Shown: one piece after another, positions 35,062 through 45,900 of the stretch
Numbering within the stretch: the first letter of the stretch is position 1
How the letters are laid out: each line of letters opens with the position of its first letter
Assembly (NCBI GenBank): GCA_013368375.1
Contig: JAACJP010000028.1
Span: forward strand, 434,001 to 498,000
DNA length: 64,000 nt
Direction: 5' to 3'
Source: Tricholomella constricta
Taxonomy: Eukaryota > Basidiomycota > Agaricomycetes > Agaricales > Lyophyllaceae
The notes under the pieces: generated by a model
The model's database searches: none
What the model saw: only the letters and a program-made list of their open reading frames with translations
What the model was told of the DNA's origin: nothing
Made by a program: the position numbers and the translations under genes

Positions 35062-36282
35062 GCTTTTTTCGCGGCGTAGTATTGTCGTAGAGTTATTCAG
35101 ATAACTTGCTAGGGGAAAGACCAGCTCTCTGAGGCAAATCTTTCCCCAATGCGCCACTCTTTATAGGTCCTTTCTTGCATCAAACGATGCGCAAGTACGG
35201 GGGTTCATTTCCTCCATTCAAGGTATAATTTGCAGTGTGCTTGACGACCTGTCGGTGCCTCTGGCTAATCATGATATCACTTAAAGAACGGTGCTAATAA
35301 GCGATATCATCGCAGACTACCATGTGCCTCGATCTGATTCGGAGTTGAAACGCGAATTTTTTTGCTTTTCGGGGTGCTGGTCCTTGAGCTGGGAGAAGGA
35401 GCTATCAAATAAAGTGCAGACGAGGTTTCAACGTTTGGTCACTCCCTGAGGTCCTGAACTGACTAAAATTTCAAGGTAATTAACGCGTCGGTAAGATGCC
35501 GTTGTGGCTGTGGAAATAAGCGCTGCCAGCCTGAGTGTAGTGATTCTGGCATCCACGATATCAATAACTTTTGTTGAGCGACATATATGTAGATGCAGAA
35601 GCAGGGGACATGTTTCAGTTGAATGAAGGAATTCATCGTGCGGGTAATCCTTACATCCATCCATCCATCCATAGAGCAAGCGCTGATTCTTCGATTCCGG
35701 AGTTTCATGTTGTAGACGTCTGATGGGTTGGATGGTGCGTCGAAGGCTTTAGGATCATTGTAAATACTGACTGATCCCTTCAGACGCATGGCAACCTCCT
35801 TGATCTTCACTGCCCCGGGGCCGAGACGGTCATCCCCGGTTTCCAAGTGATTCTTGGCCAGAAGATCCCGTGAATATCGATAGGTTACGATCTAATCATA
35901 CCACGAGGGATACATAGCCTGCATATGAAGCTGGCGCATTCATCTTGCGCGGCTGTGCGGCGTGGCCGTTGCTTAGTTTTCATTGATCGTTTCTACAGCC
36001 CCAGCTGACGTTGCACAGCCCTGACCTTGATTACATCACATATAAAGCTGACTGTCTTTCTACTCCACTTTTCTTCATCAATAGGCTGGCCTGTTTCCAC
36101 ACCTCCACATAGTCACTGTCATAAATACTCTTTCACGAACTCCAACGACCTCACGACCTCTCACGACTAGCGACAAACGACCCATTCGTCATCGAAATCG
36201 ACGCAAACAGAATCCTTCATCGACATCGTTAATTTGCTCATAAACGCTACACTCTTCTCGCTCGTAAACAACACCAATCATA
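35062..36282. other. Intergenic, no supported gene
   Basis: A minus-strand open stretch near 35,660-35,846 (KIKEVAMRLKGSVSIYNDPK region) looks slightly protein-like but has no ATG in frame and no family. A CATC repeat (about four units) sits near 35,657. A TATAAAGCTG near 36,041, about 240 bp before the next start codon, could be a TATA box for the gene at 36,283. Confidence 0.45.
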
Positions 36283-36615
36283 ATGTTCGGTCGCACCTAC
36301 TATCCCAGTTCTTCCGGCAGCGTCATCGTTCCCGCTAGCACTTACCCATCAAGCTACGCCGGATCCGCATATGCCAGCTCTGGCTACGGCCCGTCGTACT
36401 ATGGCGGTGGCCATTACCCTGCGCCTGTAATGGTCCCATCGTATCACCACCATCACAGGCCGGCGCCCGTCGTCGTCCCGCAGCCCGCATACCATGGATA
36501 CCCTACTCCCATGCCATACTATGGTGGGGTCACACCTACAATTGTCGTGTCCAGCCGGTCGAGCAGGCACCACAGGCGCCATGGCCGTCATCGTTCCAGG
36601 TTCTTCGACTTTTAG
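36283..36615 (+). CDS. Tyr/Gly/Ser/His-rich low-complexity protein
   Basis: Single-exon frame of 110 residues with a well-placed ATG after a pyrimidine/CA-rich 5' UTR. The composition is dominated by Tyr, Ser, Gly, Pro and His, with YHHHHRPAPVVVPQPAYHGY in the middle and a very basic tail (SRSSRHHRRHGRHRSRF) ending FFDF. No signal peptide or membrane segment. Such sequences often act as disordered or phase-separating proteins, but no function is assigned. Confidence 0.65.
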   Translation: MFGRTYYPSSSGSVIVPASTYPSSYAGSAYASSGYGPSYYGGGHYPAPVMVPSYHHHHRPAPVVVPQPAYHGYPTPMPYYGGVTPTIVVSSRSSRHHRRHGRHRSRFFDF

Positions 36616-37488
36616 AAGAAGAACCAAACTGTTTTGTTGTTTCAATTTCGGCGCAGGAGGTGAAGGAGTTTAATTTGAAGGAGGAAGGGATTGGGGATGT
36701 GGCTAGTCCGGAAGGGAGGGGGTCGGAGGACGGAGTGTTAAATTATTTGTACAGTAGATATGAGTATGCGGGACAGTCGTGTCTTTTGCGCATCTTGAAT
36801 GAGACCATTGATACGTAACTATGCGCGCCCGTTTGGACGCACCTCAGGAAAAGACCTTTTACCAGACGATAAATTCAAAGCCTTTTAAGTGATAAGACGT
36901 GTGGGATTCCGATGGGCGGGGATGACCAACGTTTCTGTTGAGGAGAGAAGAGACTAGCATTTCAAGAGTGATCTCGGGTCTTCGTTCCCAATTTGTGGCC
37001 AACCGCCTTGTGTAATACGACTTGCCTCTTTCTGACTATTATTTTCCTCTCTCTGCCGCGCACGCCTCGCAGGATCGTACGAAGTAATGTTCGCAACCTA
37101 TCTGGCTTTATGTAATCATCAGATAAGATTAGATAGGGAATGAACTCGAGAAGCAGCTAACTCGTTTGCTGTCTTCGTAAAGTGTCTGTAATCGGTTTAC
37201 ATGGCTGTTAGCCTTCAAGTGAGATGATAATGGGCCATGAAGCTCAGCTCGCGATGTAAAGGGGGAATTTTTGATTTTAAATCGTAATGGACTGTAACTA
37301 AGTACCACATCGTTCCTTCACACATTTCTGATTGATACATTTGACCCACCTGTGCATGTCTATCATTCATACTAAAAGCTCGTGCTTGACAGTCCTACAG
37401 AGTATCACTAGCTACTACTTCAAGTGGCACTGGTGATATTTCCATGCATCGCGTGACCTCGTCACAGGCTTGAGCCTCGACTCCAACG
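36616..37488. other. Intergenic, no gene seen
   Basis: Contains the 3' UTR of the upstream gene and the promoter of the TPR gene. No RNA gene or repeat recognised. Confidence 0.5.
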
Positions 37489-40400
37489 ATGTCGCTCGCA
37501 AAAGATCGCTACTACTGGACACAGCTTCGCTTTGCGCTGACTTCCGGACAATGGTCGTCCAAATACCCTGCGAAGGCTCCCAATGGCACAGTTCTACCTT
37601 GGTCCGAACTTTTCCGCAAATTTAACAAGCACTGTAGAGGGTTTCAGGACGTGGCTGAAGTCGCGTCACAGACGTATGCACTGGCTCTGTTGCTAGGGGC
37701 GAATTCACGAGACGATGACCAGGATGATGAGGGGGAGGGTGTGTATCCACTGGAACTGGGGCAGGAATGTGTGCTGCCGGAGGAAAGGATCGAGGAGGCG
37801 AAGGCTGGGTACAACGTTTTGAAAGGGCTCAAGTCCTCCAATTTTGACGTGCGTGAAAAGCTACCTTATCTTCAGGCTAATTCGATTTATTCAGCATTTT
37901 AGACATTGAATTTCGCACTGGCATATTATGCATATGCCCTGGGCAACCCCTCCGAGTGTCTATCACACCTCTCGAGCATCCCCGACATGGTCAACCTGCG
38001 AAACCATATACCTTCGGAATCTGACGCCTCTGCACGGCTAAGCGTAGCTTCTGGGCATACGCATCACCTTGGAATACACGTCCCGAGTTTCTCGACGGCA
38101 TCCTCGGTCGCTTCGACCGGGGGAAGCCTTGCGTCCCTTGCGGACTCATCTTTACCTGAGATCAAGGACGGGAGGGCTTGGGCACTCACTGAGTCACTGA
38201 GGAGCACTTGCTTACAGGGTATGTTCCAGTTTCGTTTGTCATCAACAAACGGCAGCTAATACTCTCAGGCATGTCCCACGAGAAACTCGCGCCCAACGAC
38301 CCCCAGGCCGCCCTCAAGGCCTACGGCACCTCTGTCCCGCTTCTTTCCATGCTTGAAGCCGTTTTAACAGACCACCATATCCTGACCAGCCCGGCGTCCA
38401 ACACCAAGGCCTTCCTGCAGCACCGCGAGCTCTGGCGCTGGGTTGAACGGCTGCTCTGGCGCGCCATCATCGTATCCGCACGCATCGCGGATGATGGTAG
38501 TGGGCTCCATGAGATGGGCGTGTGGCCATGGTTGCGGCAATACAGCACGTGGAGCAGGTTCTGGCCCGCGACATTTCGCACCGCACATCGATCCACCGTC
38601 TCTGTGCTCTACCTGCGTGCGTTCATCTTGCGGCATCACCCAGTGCACGCAGATTCGACATCCGGAACAAGAGAGAAGGGCCAAGTATGGCTGCCGACGG
38701 CACGGACGGTAGTGAAGGACTATCGCGCAATTCTGAGCGCGTCTACGAAGTTCCCGCATGCGGGTGAGCGTAACGTACGTGTAGAGGACTTCGTGGACCT
38801 TTGTATGGGCGTGTGGGAGGCAGGCGGTTTAGGCGGAGAGGGTGCTGGGTGGGTCCTGGACGTACGTCCGACTCCGCTTTTCAATCAGGTTCTTCAGTTT
38901 CAAATAAAATTACTACTTTCCCCTCGCAGGTCCTCTGGTGGGCCACACGCCTTACTTTCAACTCGCATCGCGTCTTGAGGCACATGACGCGCCTCCTGCA
39001 TGCGTCGGGCGATACAGCACTCGCGCGTCGCACGTTGCTGCTTTACGTTCAGGTCGTCGGGAAAGCTTATGAAGCCAGCCGCATAGACGCAGGCTCGAAC
39101 AACTCGAGTACGCGAGATTTGAACGACGGGCAAGTCGATGAAGATGAGGATGCGGACTGGGATTCGGATTCGGATAGGGCGTGGGTGGAGACGCTTGTTG
39201 CAGGCGCGCGGATGCTATGCCGATTTTCTGCGGCACAGCCTGGGCTGGAGGGACTGAGAGAGGCACGCGAGGCTGGTATGTGCATTGAGAAGGCGCGAGA
39301 GAGGCTGCGCACGGATGGGGAAGATGGAGCAAAACTGGGTGCGAGGGTGGATCTGGCGGAGGGTGTGTGGAACGTTATCATGACGCTCAAGGGTATGTCC
39401 TTGGTGATTAGGAAATTGTATGGTGTTTAATCATTGACATGCCGATACAGAACAAGACCCCCACTCGCGCCCCGCCCGTCTTGCGTCCGCGCATGCCCTC
39501 TTTGAGCGCGCATGTGCCCCGCCTTCCGTCTCACACCAATCTGAGTCTGCATTCGTACCAGATCCCGCAGCATTTTACCACCTAGCACTCTCCTTCGCAC
39601 AGCCAGGGCCTACACACGATCTCGAGCAGGCCATACTCCATGCAGGGCGTGCCGTTGAGGGCGATGCCCAAGAAATCCGTTATTGGCACCTTCTGGGCCT
39701 GCTCCTCGCGGCGGCTGAGAAATGGAGTGAGGCAAGGGAGATTTTGGAACGAGGAGCGGAAATTGAGGAGGACATCAGTACGGAGGATGGTGGAACAGAT
39801 GACGGGGACGGGACCGAGGGGCATACTGCAACTGATACGCATACTCTACGCGTTCCGGGCCAGAGTGGAATTGACGGGGCTGGTGAGGTGCGGGAGAAGG
39901 ACTTTGTGGGGAAGAAGGGCAAGGCTGTGAATAGGGAGGAGGACGGGAACATGAGCTCGGGCTCATTGGATATGCCATCTGTGGGAAATGGTCACGCCAA
40001 TGGAATTGAAAGTAGCAAGGCTACTTCGTCAAAACGTATACCCATCCTCGACGGGACGCGGATCCCATCTGCTGCCGCTCTTCTTGCGCCCGCGCAGGAT
40101 CACCCACCGTCATCAAAGCTGGAGCTCTTTGAGCATGCTTTGCAGCTGCGGATGACGCAGGGTGTGCTGACTGAAGTGATTGAGGGCGCAGAAGGTGCCG
40201 AGGAAAAATGGCTCGAGGTGTTCTCATGGGTTGCTGAGCGGCGCGCGGCGGAGGCAGAGGCGGGCAAAGGTAAGTTTACCTCATGCATTTCACCCTCCCA
40301 CCACCCACCCTGATACATCTTCAGCTACACCGAGACCGTCAATGGACGGAACTCGTCCACCAACAGAAAAGGCCCCTTCGTTCGTGATCTCACCACCTCT

Positions 40401-41566
40401 AGGCGCTACACTACCTCCCCCGCCAGAAGTCCAGGAGCCTGCTTCCGGCATCAGTCCGGTAGAATTCAATGAGAAACAGGAGACGTTACAGTCTACCTCA
40501 ATCCCGATAACTGTCTCGCCTGCGACGCCCGACAGCGAGCACCAGCCACGCGCACGCGGGAAGCGGCATGGTGCCACAGGGAAGCGGTCCTCCTCCATGG
40601 ATCGCGACACGTCCAAATCGAAGAAGGTGCAGCAGATGCTCAAGAACCGTGTGCACAAAGGGCAAGTGCGGATCACGACGATATCGAGGAAGATTGGAAG
40701 CGGGGTCGTAAGAACAGGAAGTCTGAAGAGGTCGAATTCTACACCGGGTATGTCTCCTTGGCGTCCAGCCTTACACATGTTTCTCAAAAGACGGCGTGTA
40801 TGTCATGGGGTATAGACTTCCATGCCATTTTGCGACAGACATCGTACCAGGCGTCATCGATACACTCGCGGCGGCGCGTTAGCTCGATTCTGCATCACCC
40901 GCACGACCACACGCCTGCGGATTCGCCACCACCTCCGCCGACGCCTGTTCCTCCTCCGCCATCACCGCAAGGAATGAAGCGCAATTCGCGGACGGCACGC
41001 TCTATCAGGCTCATCGCAACCTTGTGGCTGATGTCTGCGGCGACGTTCAGGCGCCTGGGCAAGATCGAGCAGGCGAGGGGCGCAATACAGGAGGCTGAGG
41101 TGCGGGACGAGGGGAATCCGGGAGTATGGGTTCAGGTGAGAATGCCTATCGCATTCTTACTTGTAATTTGTGGACTGAGATAGTATTCTAGTTGGCCCTT
41201 TATTATGTTGCGCTCGGCCAGCAACAACGTGCGATGGACGCATTGCAGAAGGCTTTGTTCATCGACCCAGATGACGTCTCCGCATCTGTTCACCTTGCAG
41301 GGCTATACCTCAAGCTGCATGAGGCGGAGACAGACAAGTCGTCTACGCATGCATCGTCAGCGAATGTGGACATAGCTGCCGGGATGCTGGGGCATCTGAC
41401 GCGCGGGAACGGGTGGGATGTACCCGAGGCGTGGTACTACCTTGCCAAGGCTTATGGATTGCAGGGGCGGAGGAAGAGGGAACGCGAGTGCTTGGATTTC
41501 GCACTGGCGTTGTCGACCAGCCGGGGGATTAGGGAGCTAGGCGCGGCGGTTGGATGCTGTATTTGA
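37489..41566 (+). CDS. TPR protein, YPP1/TTC7-like (PI4-kinase complex scaffold)
   Basis: Probable scaffold that helps bring the Stt4 phosphatidylinositol 4-kinase to the plasma membrane. Exons 37489-37848, 37903-38218, 38269-38861, 38930-39392, 39451-40269, 40325-40747, 40816-41135 and 41192-41566 join in phase to give 1,222 residues. The N-terminus (YYWTQLRFALTSGQW, then WSELFRKFNKHC) and helical repeats with Trp/Leu spacing resemble Ypp1/TTC7. TPR-like pairs are visible at the end: LALYYVALGQQQRAMDALQK, VSASVHLAGLYLKLHEAE, AWYYLAKAYGLQGRRKRER. A long disordered insert (about residues 690-930: Ser/Pro, GKRHGATGKRSS, poly-Pro PPPPPTPVPPPP) separates the repeat blocks. The acceptor ATAG at 40,814-40,815 was chosen over a later CAG because only it keeps the frame. 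Family call is moderate; a generic TPR protein is the alternative. Confidence 0.68.
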
Positions 41567-41711
41567 TCTGCTGTGTTATCTGGACATTGATGGTCACCTT
41601 CGGACTCTTGTTTCTTATTCACCATGGCCAGGGACGTTCAACATCTAGTATTTATCTTCTCCCTTCATTCTTCCCGATGCCCCGAGGCTGTAGATCTTTT
41701 TTTGAAAAAAG

Positions 41712-41796
41712 CTCTCTGCCTGGGAGTCGAACCCAGCTTTCGCGCGCACGGGGATACCATGACAAGCGCGTGTACTAACCGATATACTAGCAAAGA
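41712..41796 (-). tRNA. tRNA-Asp(GTC) with ~11-nt intron
   Basis: Same mature sequence as the tRNA at 30346-30450: acceptor TCTTTGC/GCAGAGA, anticodon loop TTGTCA, T arm CTGGG-TTCGACT-CCCAG, discriminator G. The intron after A37 is about 11 nt (TGGTATCCCCG), unrelated to the 31-nt intron of the other copy. Six Ts at 41705-41710 just after the 3' end serve as Pol III terminator. The inverted terminus of an old mobile element begins 26 bp upstream of the gene. Confidence 0.87.
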
Positions 41797-42656
41797 CATA
41801 GAAGGAGCTTTGCATCTGTGCACATCAGTAAATCGGGAAAATTTCGGCAACTGATTACAAGGGGAATATAAGTGGTATAATTTGATACAAGTCCCTCGAT
41901 TTACCAGAACCTTTTACCACTTCTTGTAAGGCCCAGTATTCGATAAACAGCTAGGGTCTTTTTTCACAATTGGAGGCCGTTTGCGCATAATCTTGTATCA
42001 CCTCCGTAATTTTTACAATTATGACCTGCATTGTACCAATTGTATGCTGTTGCTGCATCCTCGAAAGCTTGCAATAATTTTCAGAAATGAAACAAATAAC
42101 CGAAAATCATATATTGATTGTATACTACAACAGACTACTTGGTTCTACATGGCATGAATGGACAACAGGGCCGGGAGATTCTGATGTGTTGGAGGATGAC
42201 GTTGCAAGTTTTGTCAGAAGAGATAAAAAATGCATGTTTTCGGAAAGGCGTACCTCGACAAATAGCCTCTGTTGGATGCCAGGAAGGCAAGGGCGGGCGA
42301 GGACGGGGTGACAAGTGGCGAGGCCGCTAAACCGGGCGAGGGTGGGGTAGCGGGAAGATATAGCAGTTGTACCACCGAGTGATGATGGCCTCGGCACCAC
42401 GCCGGTGGGTCGCGCAGATCCTGTGTGAGAAAAACAGACAAAAAACGGCAAATTCTCGAAAACACGGGTGCCCAAATACAGGAGGTTCTTCGTGCCAATA
42501 AGCTTGGTGCCCACAATTGGGACAATCACAGTTACAAATGTGATCACGAAGAAGCCATACTGCGACAGTACGCAGGAGCGATGAGAAAGACATGAGGAAG
42601 ATGCCAGCGAACGAAAAGATGGGGGGAGACTTCAACACTCAACATTCGGTTGTCAA

Positions 42657-42689
42657 AGGCCCCGGGAAGCTCCCACCTATGTTTGCTCG
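42657..42689 (+). repeat. Left terminal inverted repeat of the Ulp1-transposon
   Basis: 33 bp, inverted partner at 48950-48982, one mismatch (C versus G at position 21). Confidence 0.92.
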
Positions 42690-42694
42690 TAAAA

Positions 42695-42808
42695 TAGCGT
42701 ATTTTACGGCCCAAAAATGAGCATATCCCTGTCCCGAAATAACGTATTTTAGGCCTGTCGGGTCAAAAATTTCTGGATCTCAGTACACGAGATAACGTAT
42801 TTGAGGCC
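42695..42808 (+). repeat. Left subterminal motifs (three copies)
   Basis: TAGCGTATTTTACGGCC at 42695-42711, TAACGTATTTTAGGCC at 42740-42755 and TAACGTATTTGAGGCC at 42793-42808, all in the same orientation. Likely transposase-binding sites, by analogy with subterminal repeats of other DNA transposons. Confidence 0.8.
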
Positions 42809-42972
42809 CCAATTGTGATTTTTTTTTCCAAATATGTGAGCGGCGGGATCGGGTATCTTGATCCGCCCATAGAGATTTCACGCGACAACTTGCACAGCGA
42901 CGGCGCTCGCATCTATCATCTTTCACGCATCACTCAGAACTCAGCTTCACGCGAATCCGGGGTCATAACACG

Positions 42973-45900
42973 ATGAGTTTCTATCTGAATCAAGACACGA
43001 TTGACACACTTAAAGAAGGTGGATTTCGAAAGATTCGGAACATCGAGTTTAATTTTCAAGACATCACCCCTGTTGTCGAGGCGCGACAGAAAATCCCCGG
43101 GACCGTTATCAATGCATATGGCGCAGTTCTTCAGCAACGTGCCGAAACACTCAATGCAGCCGATTGGTGCATATTTTCGACGTGGCTCGGGGATTTGGTG
43201 CAGAATCGTGTGTCGGGAAGGGCTGTTGGAATGTTTGAGGAACATGTTCGCGCGGCCGTAAGTTCATTGCGACGAAATCTAGAGATTTAAGCGAATTACA
43301 GACAAATTCAGTGTCCTACAGATACTATCGAGGCATTGCTGGCTCGGCCCCGATGGGTGGTGCCTCTATGTGGAGGGTCCCCGTTGCACTGGGTTCTTGG
43401 TTGGGTAGACTACTCCGAGAATGTCATCTGTCTTTTTGACAGTATCCCGGAGTTGCATTCCAGCTCTTGGGCTGAACCTGTGAGACGTTGAATCAGAATT
43501 TTGAGACCTTCTCCCAGAGAACTAAAACACCATGACACATAGCTTTTGTTGGAGGTCATCGACGAAATTCGGCGCTGTGTGGACGGAATTGCAATTCGGT
43601 GGAACAAAGAGGGCTGGAAGCGCAAGATCATCTCACCATCGCAGCTACAGCGCCAGTTTGATGGGTGGACGTGTGGGCTGTTTGTGATCATGGCTATCCG
43701 AGCATTGGCTGGTGAATGCGATTGGATTGAAGTTGCTGACGAAAGGAAAGACGATGTTCGCCAGATTATCCTCGATGCCCTAAGCTCAGTGCGAGCTTCG
43801 CCACCGTACGTCGACAACATAACTTCTTATAAATGAATGCGTCTGCTGATACACATGAGCAATCAAATAGAAGACATAGCACGCAAACCATTGGCGTTGA
43901 GGTCCCCGATGTCGCATCAGGTCTCGAATATGAGGAGCAAGACCACAAGGAGAAGGATGAAGGGAGACAGGTCGGCGTTAGTTCCAAATCAGGGTTGATG
44001 TAGGTTTGCCTGCCGCGCGGTTGGGATTCCAAAGTCCGCGAGCGCTTACCACCTCTGCTACTTAGGGAACGTCCTAAAGAACTTGAACGGGAAGATAATA
44101 GTGCAAGTCGGGAAGACAATGCAGCAAGGTACAGCCTCCACGCGCCTGAATGATACTGAGGCTAATTTTCACCTGCAGTTCAACGCGGACCAACTGCGAG
44201 ATCACCCAGCAATCCATCAAGCGCAAGAGGGCCAACCATGACAGCGAGGACGACGTCGAGAACACAGACGATGAGACGAACAGCCTTCTAAAGCCGAACG
44301 TCAAGAGGGCACCGAAGAAAAATCTCAGTGAGCGCCGTCTGAGCCTTGAACAGGACGAGTGGATCTCCGCTGTCGAAGAAGAACGTGTGCGCTGCAAAGG
44401 TTGCTCTCGCTGGTTACAGCTATCGAAAAAAACCGCCTACGAGCCCAAGAATTGGCTAGCTCACAAGTCAGGTTGTTCTCGAATCACCGGTGTAAAGGTG
44501 GAGCGCGTGCGGCTTGTCGCCAAAAAGCAGAAGATCGCAGTAAGTTTCTCTGTCACTTGGATATCATATTTCGATCCTGTTGACAATTTATCAATCCAGC
44601 CCACTGGTGTTCCGTCGATTTCGATGTTCTTTGCTAAGAAGTCCGCAGCCTCCACTGTCCAGGAACGCGTTGGGTCAACATCCGAGCCTCAGCCTGGGCC
44701 CTCCGAGTCCTCGAATTCTGATCATTTCGGAAAACCTCCAGCTGCTTATGTCCTTCGTACAGTTACTGCAGTGAGTTTCGCTTGTCTGTTTGATCTATAT
44801 GCACGCTCATCTTTTCTGGATCAAGTCACATTCTATTGCAGAGTTGTTTCCACGCATTCTAGGGCCTCCACCACCGAAGCCTCGTCCCATTTCTGCACCA
44901 TGCCGGCATCTCACTGGAAAACACTACGAAGAATATATCCTCCGCACTCGAACTCGTGCTTATGGTGGGATATCCTTTGACGGGCAGGCCAGAATTTCGC
45001 GACAACTGTTCCCATGGAAGAATTTTGCACCTCTGAAATCTGACGACGACAATGCGGATCTGCAGCAGGAGGTAAAGACTTCGATGGTAAAAGTCAAGTA
45101 TGAGGTCCCTGACTGGGGAAATACCATGGTAAAAGGTCTTCAGTGGACGGAAGAGGAGAAGATGAGGTTCGATGACTTGCTGCGAGCGTGGAGACGCTGG
45201 GAAGTTGATTATGTCCATGGTCATGTTCGGTCAGCACAATGTCAAGGGACCACCACGAATGAGAACGGAGTGTGTGATCAGTGTACAGGCATTGCAAAAG
45301 ATAAATCATTCAAGGCAGCGGTTCGAAAGGTGAGCGATCACGTCTCTAGATGTGATTGGTTCACTCACTGTTTCCATTCAGAAAATTTTGGAATCAAAAC
45401 TACCTGTCAAAGAGCAACGCGAAGTGCTAGCGCTACGCACAAAGTATGCCCCTCGTACAGTACAAGCGTTGGAGGCCCACGCGATGAACAAGAGGTTGAA
45501 CGACCCTCTCCTTTTCGATGTTCATCAACTCCTCGAGCGTGGTAAAGATACCGAATGTTTCCTACAGCTTCACGCGCATGCAAAGAAAGGCCGGATGGAA
45601 GATTTTGCAGCCTTTCAAGAACTATGTGCAGTTCTTGCTGACAAGCTCAACCGGCAGCACTCTGATAACCCCAACGCGAAGTACGGCATCCGCTACCCGG
45701 AGAACTTTATGAACTTCATGATATTGATGCGCTCGCATGGTCCAAACTCGGCTCGACAATACGCGATCATGTCTTCTCAATTGCCTGCACCATCTGCACG
45801 TCATCTCCGGTGAGTTTCGCTATAAGGATAGATTGAGATACTACTAAGGCTACATGCTACATCAGGTCACTTGTCGCAAATACCGAAGATTCATTGCGAA

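Noticed and set aside
34637..35157. A 174-aa unspliced protein from a GTG at 35,157
   Set aside because: No ATG at that start, and the C-terminal third is Arg-rich and unstructured; the ATG at 35,061 plus one intron gives a clean secreted protein.
42973..43836. A free-standing Ulp1 protease gene
   Set aside because: The frame continues in phase through three more introns into the zinc-finger and transposase exons, and no stop lies between; one fusion gene explains all.
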